Of a DNA stretch of 64,000 nucleotides, positions 46,410 through 55,210 are shown piece by piece (the stretch's first letter is position 1; each line of letters opens with the position of its first letter). The stretch is taken from the NCBI RefSeq assembly GCF_004296935.1, contig NZ_SCVH01000166.1:124001-188000 (forward strand). The letters run 5' to 3'. Position numbers and translations under genes: made by a program. The notes under the pieces were generated by a model. That model did no database searches. It was not told the origin of the DNA and saw only the letters and a program-made list of their open reading frames with translations. Source of the stretch: Reyranella sp. (GTDB lineage Bacteria > Pseudomonadota > Alphaproteobacteria > Reyranellales > Reyranellaceae).

Positions 46410-47408
46410 TTAGCGGACTTTCAGGCCTTTAGCCGCCAGGATGGGTAGCGCCCGGTCAGGATAGTCGGTGATCAGGCCGTCGACCCCGAGATCGATCAGG
46501 CGCTCCATCTCGGCGGGGGCATTCACCGTCCAGGGCACCACCTTCAGTCCCAGCGCCTGCGCCTCCTTCACGTTGCCGGCGTCGACATTGCGCCAGAATG
46601 GAGACCAGGTGGCGCAGCCGGCGGCCTTGGCCAGCCGCGGCACCGACCCGCCGTGCGCGGCGAGGTCGAGGCCGCCCAGCCATGGGGACGGCCGGCCGCT
46701 CGCGCGCTGGATCGTGTCGAAGTTGTTGCTTTCGATGGTGAGGCAGCCGGTGGCGAGATCGGGTGCCAACGCTTTCACTTCCAGCAGGCCGCGCCAGTCG
46801 AACGACTGGACCGTGCTGCGCCCGGCCGCCTGGCCCTTGCGGATGGCGTCGACCGCCAGGCGCGCGAACCGCGGGGGATCGACCGTGAGGTCGGGCTTGG
46901 TGGGATTGGTCTTGATCTCGATGTTGAAGCGCACGCTGGGTCCGGCCATGGCGAAGAAATCGGCGAGCGTCGGAAAGCGCTGGCCGTCAGCCGGCTTCTG
47001 CTCGGGCCATTGCTGGCCGTATTTGCTCGCGGGATTGAGCCGGCCGATGTCGTAGCGCCCGAGGTCCGCCAGGGTGAGCGTGCGGATCGCGGGTCCCGCC
47101 GTTGCCAGCCACTGCCCGTCCGGACCGCGTGTCAGATCCGGATTGAGGATCGGGTCGTGGCTGACGACGACATCGTCGTCCTTGGTGATGGCGAGATCGG
47201 TCTCCAAGGTGCTGACGCCGAGATCGAGGGCCACCTTGAAGCCCGCCAGAGTGTTCTCTGGTGCCAATCCGCGGGCACCGCGATGGCCCTGCAGATCGAA
47301 GGCCGCGGCGATGCCGAAACTAGCTGCCCAGATTGCGCAGGCGAGCGATGCGATCCTGGATGTCGGGATGCGTGGCCAGGAGCGCCGGTGTCTTGGACGT
47401 GAAAGCAT
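46410..47408 (-). CDS. Secreted glycerophosphodiester phosphodiesterase
   Basis: 332 residues from the chosen ATG (an ATG at 47444 would add 12). A signal peptide with an Arg-rich head and hydrophobic core (IASLACAIWAASFGIAAA) precedes the GDPD domain: LQGHRGARGLAPENT, ETDLAITKDDDVVVSHD and RFNIEIKTNP carry the catalytic His/Glu/Asp set. It hydrolyses glycerophosphodiesters in the periplasm. The first 89 bp, encoding the whole signal peptide, overlap the 3' end of the M48 peptidase gene in another frame. Confidence 0.87.
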   Translation of the reverse strand: MLSRPRHRRSWPRIPTSRIASLACAIWAASFGIAAAFDLQGHRGARGLAPENTLAGFKVALDLGVSTLETDLAITKDDDVVVSHDPILNPDLTRGPDGQWLATAGPAIRTLTLADLGRYDIGRLNPASKYGQQWPEQKPADGQRFPTLADFFAMAGPSVRFNIEIKTNPTKPDLTVDPPRFARLAVDAIRKGQAAGRSTVQSFDWRGLLEVKALAPDLATGCLTIESNNFDTIQRASGRPSPWLGGLDLAAHGGSVPRLAKAAGCATWSPFWRNVDAGNVKEAQALGLKVVPWTVNAPAEMERLIDLGVDGLITDYPDRALPILAAKGLKVR

Positions 47409-48270
47409 GGAGGGGATTGATGATGAAGAGGTGCTGGGTGGCACGACTCACTCCGGGAAAGGGCGCCGCCGCTTCGGCGAGCTTGCCGAGAGCGGAGATC
47501 AGCCCGTTGGGATTACGCGTGAACTGCACCGACGTCGCATCGGCAAGATACTCGCGCTGGCGCGACACCGCCATCTGCACCGCCTTGGCCGCCAGCGGCG
47601 CCAGGATCGCCACCACAAGCAGGACGATGATCAGGATACCGCCACCCGAGCTGCCCTTGCTGTTGCTGCGGCGCTGCACAGAGCCCCAGTTCAGGGTTCT
47701 GAGCGCCATGTCGCAGACCAGAGCGATCAGGCCCACGGTCACGCCGACCACCACCATGTAGCGTGTGTCGAGATTGGCGAGATGGGCCATCTCGTGCGCC
47801 ACCACGCCCTGCAACTCGTCGCGACTGAGCTTGTCGAGAAGCCCGCGCGTGACGGCGATGGTGCCATTGCCGATACGGTTGCCCGTCGCAAAGGCGTTGA
47901 GCGCCTCGGTGTCCAACACCATCACCTTGGGCATCGGTACGCCCGCCGCAATCGAGATCTCCTCGACCACGTTGTAGAGCTGCGGCGCGTCGGCCTTGTC
48001 GATCTCCTTGGCACCGGACATGGCGAGCACCATCTTGTCGCCGACCGCGAGCGAGATCAGACTCCAGCCGACGCTGATCGCGGCCATCACGCCCGCGGCG
48101 CCGATGCCCAGCGCGCTCACCACCGGCATCGTGTCCGAGCCCTCGGTCTCGAGGATCCAGCCGATCAGGTAACCGACAAGTGCTGCGAGCGCGGTCAGGA
48201 GCACCAGCAACACCATCGTGTTGCGGCGGTTCTCCTTCTGGGCGGCGACGAAGTCGGCGGTGGTGGCCAT
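47320..48270 (-). CDS. M48-family (HtpX-like) zinc metallopeptidase
   Basis: 316 residues. Membrane helices lie near 19-40 and 52-78 and again near 175-225. The zinc site HEMAH (H159, E160, H163) lies in GVVAHEMAHLAN, with the third ligand Glu in the YLADATSVQFTRNP block. HtpX-type proteases degrade damaged membrane proteins with the active site facing the cytoplasm. It is preceded at 15 bp by lemA; this pair is widely conserved. Confidence 0.9.
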   Translation of the reverse strand: MATTADFVAAQKENRRNTMVLLVLLTALAALVGYLIGWILETEGSDTMPVVSALGIGAAGVMAAISVGWSLISLAVGDKMVLAMSGAKEIDKADAPQLYNVVEEISIAAGVPMPKVMVLDTEALNAFATGNRIGNGTIAVTRGLLDKLSRDELQGVVAHEMAHLANLDTRYMVVVGVTVGLIALVCDMALRTLNWGSVQRRSNSKGSSGGGILIIVLLVVAILAPLAAKAVQMAVSRQREYLADATSVQFTRNPNGLISALGKLAEAAAPFPGVSRATQHLFIINPLHAFTSKTPALLATHPDIQDRIARLRNLGS

Positions 48271-48285
48271 GCCGCGACCTGCGGA

Positions 48286-48837
48286 CTAGCGCAGCGCGAC
48301 CTTGGGCACTTCGCGCTCGGTCTCCGGCATGTTGAAAAGGTCCATCGGCCCGAAACCCAGCGAGGCCGCGGCCAGCACCGCCGGGAAGCTCTGGCGGCGG
48401 GTGTTATAGCTGTTCACCGAGTCGTTGTAGAATTGGCGCGCGAAGGCGATCTTGTTCTCGGTCGTCGTCAGCTCTTCCTGCAGCTGTTTTACGTTGTCGT
48501 TGGCTTTGAGTTGCGGATAATTCTCCATCAATGCAAACAGGCCGCGCGTGGCCTGGCTGAGGGCTGCTTCGGCGGGCCCCGCCTGCACCGGACCGCTCGC
48601 CGCAGCGGCGGCATTGCGTGCCTGGATGATCTTGGTGAGCGTCTCCTGCTCATAGCCCATGGCGTCCTTCACCACCTGTACCAGGTTGGGAATGAGGTCG
48701 TGCCGCCGTTTCAGCTGCACATCGATCTGGCTCCATGCCGTCTGCGCCTGGTTGCGGCCACCGACCAGGCCGTTGTAGAGCGCGATCAGCCACAGGCCGA
48801 TGGCCACGAGAACGCCTAGGACGATCCAAAAGCTCAT
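48286..48837 (-). CDS. LemA family protein
   Basis: 183 residues from MSFWIVLG. One N-terminal membrane helix (about 3-20) precedes a long helical domain with the LemA signature LVGGRNQAQTAWSQIDVQLKRRHDLIPNLV and ENYPQLKANDNVKQLQEEL. Function is poorly defined; it commonly accompanies HtpX-like peptidases, as here. Confidence 0.92.
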   Translation of the reverse strand: MSFWIVLGVLVAIGLWLIALYNGLVGGRNQAQTAWSQIDVQLKRRHDLIPNLVQVVKDAMGYEQETLTKIIQARNAAAAASGPVQAGPAEAALSQATRGLFALMENYPQLKANDNVKQLQEELTTTENKIAFARQFYNDSVNSYNTRRQSFPAVLAAASLGFGPMDLFNMPETEREVPKVALR

Positions 48838-48915
48838 CAGACTGGCTCCCTCTCCGGCACGCTTGGCCGCGGCCGCCAGTCTAGTCATGATTGTGGCAAT
48901 CCGGGAGGACCAACG

Positions 48916-49380
48916 ATGGATATCTCAGCCCTGCTGAAAAGCTTCTGTTCCGCCGTCGAACGCCGCGACGGCAAGGGCTTCGCCAGCCTGTTCACCGAGG
49001 ACGGCGTCTATCACGACGTGTTCTACGGCGATTTCAGAGGCCCGGCGAAGATCGCCGAGATGATCGACGACTGGTTTTATCGCACCGCGCAGGACTTCCG
49101 CTGGGAGATGCACCGGCCGGTGAGCGACGGGAAGATGCTCTACGCCTACTACACCTTCAGCTACGCCTCGAAACTGCCCGAAGCCGCGGGCAAGCGTGTC
49201 GGCTTCGAGGGCTGCTCGATGATGACCCTGCGCGACGGCAAGATCGCCGACTACCGCGAGGTCGCCAACGTCGGGCCGGCCTTCGTCGAGCTCGGTTTCG
49301 CGCCCGAGCGCACCGCCAAGATCCTGGCCAAGGAAGGCGCGCACCTGAAGAAGCAGCCGGAGTGGAAGCGGCACCTCTGA
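48916..49380 (+). CDS. SnoaL-like / NTF2-fold protein
   Basis: 154 residues with a cone-shaped NTF2-like fold: LLKSFCSAVERRDGKGFASLFTEDGVYHD, FYGDFRGPAKIAEMIDDWF and GCSMMTLRDGKIADYREVAN. Members include small isomerases, hydrolases and ligand-binding proteins. The reaction cannot be assigned. Divergent from lemA. Confidence 0.82.
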   Translation: MDISALLKSFCSAVERRDGKGFASLFTEDGVYHDVFYGDFRGPAKIAEMIDDWFYRTAQDFRWEMHRPVSDGKMLYAYYTFSYASKLPEAAGKRVGFEGCSMMTLRDGKIADYREVANVGPAFVELGFAPERTAKILAKEGAHLKKQPEWKRHL

Positions 49381-49387
49381 CGATTCG

Positions 49388-50347
49388 TCACCCGTTGTAG
49401 GAGCGGCCGCCGCTGTCGCGCAGCCACAGTCGGATCAGCAGGCGCTTGCGCGCGGCGTCCGGCCAGTCCTTGAACGCCGTGCGCTTGTGGCCGAGCGCGC
49501 GGTTGTCGATGAGCTGGATCTGGCCCGGCTCGAAATGGAAGCGGGCGGCTAAGCCCGGTTCGTTCAGGATCGCCTCGAAGGCTTCTATCGCCGCCTTGCC
49601 CTCGGGATCGAGATCGACGCCGGCGAGCTTATAACCGTTCTTCACCTGGAAATACGACAGGCGCGCGGTCAACCGTTCGCCCCCACCCTCATCCTCCTGG
49701 CGTTCGAACATCGGATGGTGCGTGGTCATGACGTCGTCCGGCGCGTGCTCGCGCTGGCGGTCGAAGTAGAACGGCTGGAAGAGGCGCTGAAGCAGATCGG
49801 GATGACGCTTGCGCATTTCCTCGTGCGCGGTGGTGAAGCTCACGATGCCGCTCACGCCGCCCTCCATGGCCGTGCGGACGCAGAACAGGCCGACATAGTG
49901 CGGTGGCGCGTTGTTGTAGCTGTTGTCGGTATGGAAGTTCTGGTCGTAGTTGGTGACGTCGGGCCGCACACCGTTGCCGGGTGGTTTGCCGAGATCGGTG
50001 ACGTCATAGATCGAGGTGCCGTCCCACTTCTGGGCGACCGGGCGGGCGACGAGCGACGCCAGCAACCACCACACGGCTTTCGCACCGTCCTGCGGCCAGC
50101 GATCGACGGGCAGGCGGTCGACGATGGCGAAGCCTGGCCCGTTGTCGATGGTGCGCTTCACCTCGCGCATTAAGGCGTGCGAGGCCTTCAGGGCGAAATC
50201 CTCGGGCCGCAGGAGCAGGAGTGGCAGCGGATCGCGGTTGAGCGTCGCCACGACCGCGTCGAGTTCCTTCACCACCTCGCTCGGAACGGCGATGCGTCCG
50301 GCAGTTGCCGGCAGCGTGTCGCCGCGCCAGAGCAGGCGATCGGACAT
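49388..50347 (-). CDS. TauD/TfdA-family 2-oxoglutarate dioxygenase
   Basis: 319 residues from MSDRLLWR. The iron-binding H-x-D lies in QNFHTDNSYNN, the distal His in NRALGHKRTAF and the 2-oxoglutarate Arg in KRLLIRLWLRD. The family hydroxylates sulfonates, carnitine precursors and similar small acids; the substrate here is unknown. Its ATG lies 2 bp after the dapD stop, so the two are co-transcribed although no metabolic link is evident. Confidence 0.88.
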   Translation of the reverse strand: MSDRLLWRGDTLPATAGRIAVPSEVVKELDAVVATLNRDPLPLLLLRPEDFALKASHALMREVKRTIDNGPGFAIVDRLPVDRWPQDGAKAVWWLLASLVARPVAQKWDGTSIYDVTDLGKPPGNGVRPDVTNYDQNFHTDNSYNNAPPHYVGLFCVRTAMEGGVSGIVSFTTAHEEMRKRHPDLLQRLFQPFYFDRQREHAPDDVMTTHHPMFERQEDEGGGERLTARLSYFQVKNGYKLAGVDLDPEGKAAIEAFEAILNEPGLAARFHFEPGQIQLIDNRALGHKRTAFKDWPDAARKRLLIRLWLRDSGGRSYNG

Positions 50348-50349
50348 GC

Positions 50350-51189
<840 letters not shown>

Positions 51190-51233
51190 TGTTCCCTCGG
51201 AAATCTGCCGCGGGACCTTATATGCTGGTCCCG

Positions 51234-51703
51234 ATGGCCTTCAAGCTTCCTGAATCGGTGCTGGTCCTGGTCCATACGCCCCGGCTCGACGTTTTGCTGC
51301 TGGAGCGCGCCGACCGTGGGTCGTGGGGCACCTGGGGGCGTGGCAGTCGGTGACGGGTTCGCGCGAATTGGACGACCCGGACCTCGACGCCACGGCACGG
51401 CGCGAGCTTCTGGAGGAGACCGGCCTCTCGGTCGGTACCCTCACCGACTGGCGCCTCGTCAACCGCTACGAGATTTGGGCTGAGTGGCGGTCGCGCTACG
51501 CGCCCGACGTCACCCACAACGTCGAGCATGTCTTTGCCTTCCAGGTGGCGGAACAGACCGTGGCGACCCTCGATCCGGCCGAGCACGTGGCCCAGCTCTG
51601 GCTGCCCTGGCAGGAGGCGATGAAGAAGGTGTTTTCGCCCACAAACCGCGACGCGATCTGGCAATTGCCGAAGCGCGTTCTCGGGCATAGTGGCGGCGCA
51701 TGA
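51234..51703 (+). pseudogene. Nudix hydrolase (dihydroneopterin triphosphate diphosphatase-like, NudB) with frameshift
   Basis: From ATG 51234 the frame encodes [20 protein letters not shown] and LLLERADRG but then runs into TGA. From about 51335 the next frame gives GAWQSVTGSRELDDPDLDAT, then the Nudix box ARRELLEETGLSVG and a normal C-terminus to 51703. Adding one G to the run of five at 51334-51338 restores a single frame of about 156 residues with the family's WQSVTGS motif. Either a true homopolymer frameshift or a sequencing error. NudB acts in folate synthesis, so loss would be notable. Its stop overlaps the MFS start (ATGA). Confidence 0.78.
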
Positions 51704-53076
51704 GCGAGACACCCCGCGAAGCTTCCAAGCTCGGCCAGTTCAGCTGGGCCCTGTTCGACTGGGCCAACCAGCCCTTCTTCACCATCATCACCACTTTCAT
51801 CTTCGCGCCCTACTTTGCGAACGTCCTGGTGGGCGATCCGGTGAAGGGCCAGTCGGCCTGGGCTTTCACGCAGTCCGCGTCGGGCATCCTGATCGCGCTG
51901 ATGAGCCCCTTCCTCGGCGCCATGGCCGACGCCGGCGGGCGGCGCAAACCCTACATCTTCGCCTTCCAGCTTCTGCTTGCCACAGGCTGCGCCGGTCTCT
52001 GGTTCGCCTATCCCAACCGGCCCGACCTGATCCTGCCGATCAGCTGGGCCGTCATCATGGCCACGGTCGGCGCCGAGATGTCGATCGTGTTCAACAACGC
52101 CCAGCTCCCCGGCATCGTGCGGCCCGAGCGCATGGGGCGCCTCAGCGGCTTCGGCTGGGGCCTGGGCTACTGCGGCGGTCTCATCTCGTTGTTCCTGGTG
52201 CTGGCGGTCAGCATGCCGGCAATGTTCGGCCTCGCGCCCAACAACGACACGCCGCTGTTCGGCCTCGACGCCAGGAGCCACGAACTCGAGCGACTGGTCG
52301 GGCCCGCCTCGGCCCTGTGGCTTGCGATCTTCGTGCTGCCGATGTTCCTGTTCACACCCGATTCGGCCGGCGCACGGCACCAGTCGCTGCTCGTCGCCGC
52401 GCGCGAAGGCGGCCGCTCGCTCCTGTCGACGCTGAAGCGCATCCCGCGCTTCGGCAATGTGCTCCGCTACCTGATCGCCTTCATGCTCTACAACGACGGC
52501 CTCGCTGCCATCATCGGCTTCGGCGGCGTCTATGCCGCCGCGACCTTCGGCTGGAGCACGGTGACGCTGGGCATCTTCGGCATCATCCTCACCGTGTTCG
52601 CCATCCCGGGCGCCTTCCTGGGCGGCCGCCTCGACGACTGGATCGGCAGCAAGCGCACGGTGCAGATCGCCATCGCCGGCGTGATCGTGGCGACGCTCGG
52701 CATCGTGGGCGTCACCGCCACCCATGTGCTCTACGTCATCCCGGCCGATCCCATCATCCCGGCGCGCGGCCTGTTCGGCTCGGTCCAGGAGAAGACCCTG
52801 ATGGGCTTCGCCCTGCTTCTGGGCTTCTGCATGGGCCCGATGCAGGCTGCCAGCCGCACCCTGATCGCCCGGCTGGTGCCGCACGAGATGAGCGGCGAGT
52901 TCTTTGGCCTCTTTGCGCTTTCGGGCCGCGCCACTGCCTGGATGACGCCGCTCGCCATCGGCATCGTGACGGCCGCGACCGGTTCTACGCGGCTCGGCAT
53001 GGCGTGCGTGCTGTTTTTCCTGGTGCTAGGCTTCGTGCTGCTGTGGAACGTCCGCGAGGAACGCGCGACGGTCTGA
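51700..53076 (+). CDS. MFS transporter, Atg22/UMF1-like
   Basis: 458 residues with 12 predicted membrane helices. The N-terminus FSWALFDWANQPFFTIITTFIFAPYF and MSPFLGAMADAGGRRKPY are typical of the UMF1/Atg22-like MFS branch, related to amino acid effluxers. A charged loop lies around residues 205-245 between the halves. The start overlaps the Nudix stop by 4 bp. Confidence 0.86.
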   Translation: MSETPREASKLGQFSWALFDWANQPFFTIITTFIFAPYFANVLVGDPVKGQSAWAFTQSASGILIALMSPFLGAMADAGGRRKPYIFAFQLLLATGCAGLWFAYPNRPDLILPISWAVIMATVGAEMSIVFNNAQLPGIVRPERMGRLSGFGWGLGYCGGLISLFLVLAVSMPAMFGLAPNNDTPLFGLDARSHELERLVGPASALWLAIFVLPMFLFTPDSAGARHQSLLVAAREGGRSLLSTLKRIPRFGNVLRYLIAFMLYNDGLAAIIGFGGVYAAATFGWSTVTLGIFGIILTVFAIPGAFLGGRLDDWIGSKRTVQIAIAGVIVATLGIVGVTATHVLYVIPADPIIPARGLFGSVQEKTLMGFALLLGFCMGPMQAASRTLIARLVPHEMSGEFFGLFALSGRATAWMTPLAIGIVTAATGSTRLGMACVLFFLVLGFVLLWNVREERATV

Positions 53077-53097
53077 GCGTCCCGGGAGACGATATCG

Positions 53098-53505
53098 ATG
53101 AAAGCCATGACGTTGTTCATTTCGGCAGTTGCGGTGCTCGCTGCGCCGCTCGCTGCAGGCGCCCAGTCGCTGGCGCCGCAGACCCGATGGGCGAACAACC
53201 ACGGCTCGGAGTTTGTCATCAAGTCCATCGGACCGGATGGCAGCCTCACGGGTACCTATTCGAGCAGCCTGCACGGCTTTCCCTGTCGCAACATCGCCTT
53301 TCCCGTCGTGGGCTGGGTCGATGGCGACCGGATCACCTACACCATGCGGACCAAGGCCGGTTCGGTCGACTGCAAATCGGTGACATCCTGGACCGGCTAC
53401 CTGCACGACGGCCGACTCTATGCCGAATGGAGTCTGGCCTACTTCGACACCGAGACCAACCGGCCGACGCTCAACCGCGGCACCGACGTCTATCGTCCGA
53501 AGTAA
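53098..53505 (+). CDS. Secreted avidin-like biotin-binding protein
   Basis: 135 residues with a signal peptide (cleavage near AAGAQ, residue 23). The mature 110 residues align with streptavidin by eye: WANNHGSEF supplies N33 and S37, GTYSSS supplies Y54 and S56, SVTSWTG supplies S94, T96 and W98, AEW supplies W111, and GTDVY supplies D130, all equivalents of biotin contacts. Equivalents of streptavidin W79 and of the subunit-bridging W120 are absent, as in dimeric avidins. C63 and C92 could form a disulfide like that of rhizavidin. No biotin genes are adjacent. Confidence 0.8.
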   Translation: MKAMTLFISAVAVLAAPLAAGAQSLAPQTRWANNHGSEFVIKSIGPDGSLTGTYSSSLHGFPCRNIAFPVVGWVDGDRITYTMRTKAGSVDCKSVTSWTGYLHDGRLYAEWSLAYFDTETNRPTLNRGTDVYRPK

Positions 53506-53525
53506 CATCCAGGAGGAGACGGCTC

Positions 53526-53840
53526 ATGATCACCGCCATCGTCAACTTCAAGCTGCCGGACGGAATCGACTCGAAGAAGGCCGCGGAGCTGTTCAAGGGC
53601 TCGGCACCCAAGTACCGCGGCATGAAGGGTCTCGTCCGCAAATACTACCTGTTCGACGGCGAGAAGCGGATCGGCGGCGGCGTCTATCTCTGGAAGAGCC
53701 GCGCCGACGCCGAGGCGGTCTACACGCCGCAGTGGCAGGCCTACATCGCGGAGCGCTATGGCGCGCCGCCGGACATTCGCTATTTCGAGACGGCCGTCGT
53801 CGTCGACAACGAGACCGACAGGATCGACGAAGCGGCTTAG
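53526..53840 (+). CDS. YdhR-like monooxygenase / dimeric alpha-beta barrel protein
   Basis: 104 residues after AGGAGGAGACGGCTC. The pattern ITAIVNFKLPDG, GLVRKYYLFDGEKRIGGGVYLW and RADAEAVYTPQWQ fits the YdhR/ABM fold of small putative monooxygenases. No cofactor site is evident. It is followed by a long extragenic palindrome. Confidence 0.78.
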   Translation: MITAIVNFKLPDGIDSKKAAELFKGSAPKYRGMKGLVRKYYLFDGEKRIGGGVYLWKSRADAEAVYTPQWQAYIAERYGAPPDIRYFETAVVVDNETDRIDEAA

Positions 53841-53874
53841 GTCTTTTCGTCTCAAATTAAAGCGAATCGTACTA

Positions 53875-53981
53875 CCTCATCCTGAGGAGCATCGCGTAGC
53901 GATGCGTCTCGAAGGATGGGCAACAATGCGACTGGTCCCCACCCTTCGAGACGCGCCCTATGGGCGCTCCTCAGGGTGAGG
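53875..53981. repeat. Extragenic imperfect palindrome (REP/BIME-like)
   Basis: The outer arms CCTCATCCTGAGGAGC (53875-53890) and its near-complement at 53966-53981 enclose inner arms of GCGTCTCGAAGGATGGG type and their complement CCCACCCTTCGAGACGCG, with a small central spacer. Elements of this CTCATCCTGAGGAGC type are abundant between genes in several alphaproteobacterial genomes. It lies between convergent genes and could serve as a bidirectional terminator. Confidence 0.8.
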
Positions 53982-54007
53982 TGGACTTTGTATCAGTCGG
54001 AAAGACT

Positions 54008-54721
54008 CTACGCGTCGAGGATCGGCGCAAAACCGCCATAGATCATGCGCTTGCCGTCGAACGGCATGTCATGATTCTTCATGCGCTCGTCGGCCATCAT
54101 CTTCTTCCAGCCCTCGTCGCGCACTGCCTTCGAGGGCCACTCGACCCACGAATAGACGATCTTCTCGTCGGGCGTCGCCTTCACCGCGCCCTTGAAGTCG
54201 GTGACCTTGCCGTCGGGCACGTCGTCGCCCCAGGCCTCGACGACGCGTGTGGCGCCGAACTCTTTGAACAGGGCTGCCGCCTTCGCGGCCATCTCGCGAT
54301 GGGCCTCCTTGTTGCCGGCCGGGACGGGAACCAGGTAGCCGTCGACATAGCCGGTCTTGCCGCCGCTGCGCTCGTCGATCATCGGTATGAAGCCGCCGTA
54401 GATCATGCGCTTGCCGTCGAATGGCGGGTTGGAGCCCATCTCCTTCATGCGCGGATCTGACATCATCTTCTCGTAGGCCTTACCGGCCGCTTCCTTGCTG
54501 GCATATTCGTGCCAGGAGAAGACGACGATCTCGTCCGGCTTGGCCTTCACCGAGCCCTTGAAGTCGGTGACCTTGCCGTCGGGCACATCATCGCCCCAGG
54601 CTTCGACGACACGGGTTGCGCCGAATTCCTTGAACACCGGCGCGAAATCGGCGGCGAGCTTGCGGTAGGCCTCCTTGTTCGCGGCCGGCACCGGAACGAC
54701 GAATCCCTGCACGTAGGTCAT
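54008..54721 (-). CDS. Tandem DUF1428 protein
   Basis: 237 residues consisting of two DUF1428 domains of about 118 residues each (1-118 and 120-237). Both contain GATRVVEAWGDDVPDGKVTD and FDGKRMIYGGF, and the DNA of the two halves is also highly similar (period about 360 bp). Most DUF1428 proteins are single domains that dimerise as ferredoxin-like barrels, so this looks like a fused dimer. Start: AGGAGGAAAATC before the ATG. It is divergent from a MarR gene with which it shares a control region. Confidence 0.88.
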   Translation of the reverse strand: MTYVQGFVVPVPAANKEAYRKLAADFAPVFKEFGATRVVEAWGDDVPDGKVTDFKGSVKAKPDEIVVFSWHEYASKEAAGKAYEKMMSDPRMKEMGSNPPFDGKRMIYGGFIPMIDERSGGKTGYVDGYLVPVPAGNKEAHREMAAKAAALFKEFGATRVVEAWGDDVPDGKVTDFKGAVKATPDEKIVYSWVEWPSKAVRDEGWKKMMADERMKNHDMPFDGKRMIYGGFAPILDA

Positions 54722-54734
54722 GATTTTCCTCCTC

Positions 54735-54776
54735 TTGACATAATAAGTTGATATCAACATGATTGTGGCATGTCAA
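54735..54776. promoter_or_regulatory. Overlapping divergent promoters with MarR-type palindrome
   Basis: GTTGATATCAAC (54747-54758) is a perfect 12-bp palindrome. Leftward: TTGACA (54771-54776), 17 bp, TATCAA (54748-54753) for the DUF1428 gene. Rightward: TTGACA (54735-54740), 17 bp, CATGAT (54758-54763) for the MarR gene, whose mRNA would then be leaderless. The palindrome overlaps both -10 regions, so one bound dimer could silence both genes. Confidence 0.72.
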
Positions 54777-55210
54777 AGGCGACCACCGTCCACTACGAAA
54801 CAACGGAGCATGTCCGCGATCGTTGCCTGTGCCTCGCCGCACAGCGCACCGCGCGCGTGCTGACACGTCACTTCGATGACATGTTCCGGCCGCTCGGCCT
54901 CACCAGCGGCCAGTTCTCGCTGCTGATGTCGCTCAACCAGCCGGAGCCGCCGTCGATCGGCTCTGTCGCGAACCTTCTGGCGATGGATCGCACGACCCTG
55001 ACCGCGGCGCTGAAGCCGCTCGAGCGGAATGGCCTTCTGGCGATCAAGGTCGACCCGGCCGACCGGCGCGGCCGTCGTCTTGTTCTGACGGACGCCGGCC
55101 ATCGCCTGCTGGCGACCGCGCTGCCGATCTGGAAGCGCGAGCATGGCCGCATCGAGAAGCAGCTGGAGGACGCCGATGGATTGTGGGCCGGCTTGAAGAC
55201 GCTGGCATGA
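54770..55210 (+). CDS. MarR-family transcriptional regulator
   Basis: 146 residues. A MarR winged helix is visible in LGLTSGQFSLLMSL, SIGSVANLLAMDRTTLTAALKPLERNGLL and DPADRRGRRLVLTDAG, flanked by dimerisation helices. An N-terminal Cys pair (DRCLCLAAQR) could be redox- or ligand-responsive. It probably controls itself and the DUF1428 gene through the shared palindrome. Its stop overlaps the GFA gene start (ATGA). Confidence 0.92.
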   Translation: MSKATTVHYETTEHVRDRCLCLAAQRTARVLTRHFDDMFRPLGLTSGQFSLLMSLNQPEPPSIGSVANLLAMDRTTLTAALKPLERNGLLAIKVDPADRRGRRLVLTDAGHRLLATALPIWKREHGRIEKQLEDADGLWAGLKTLA

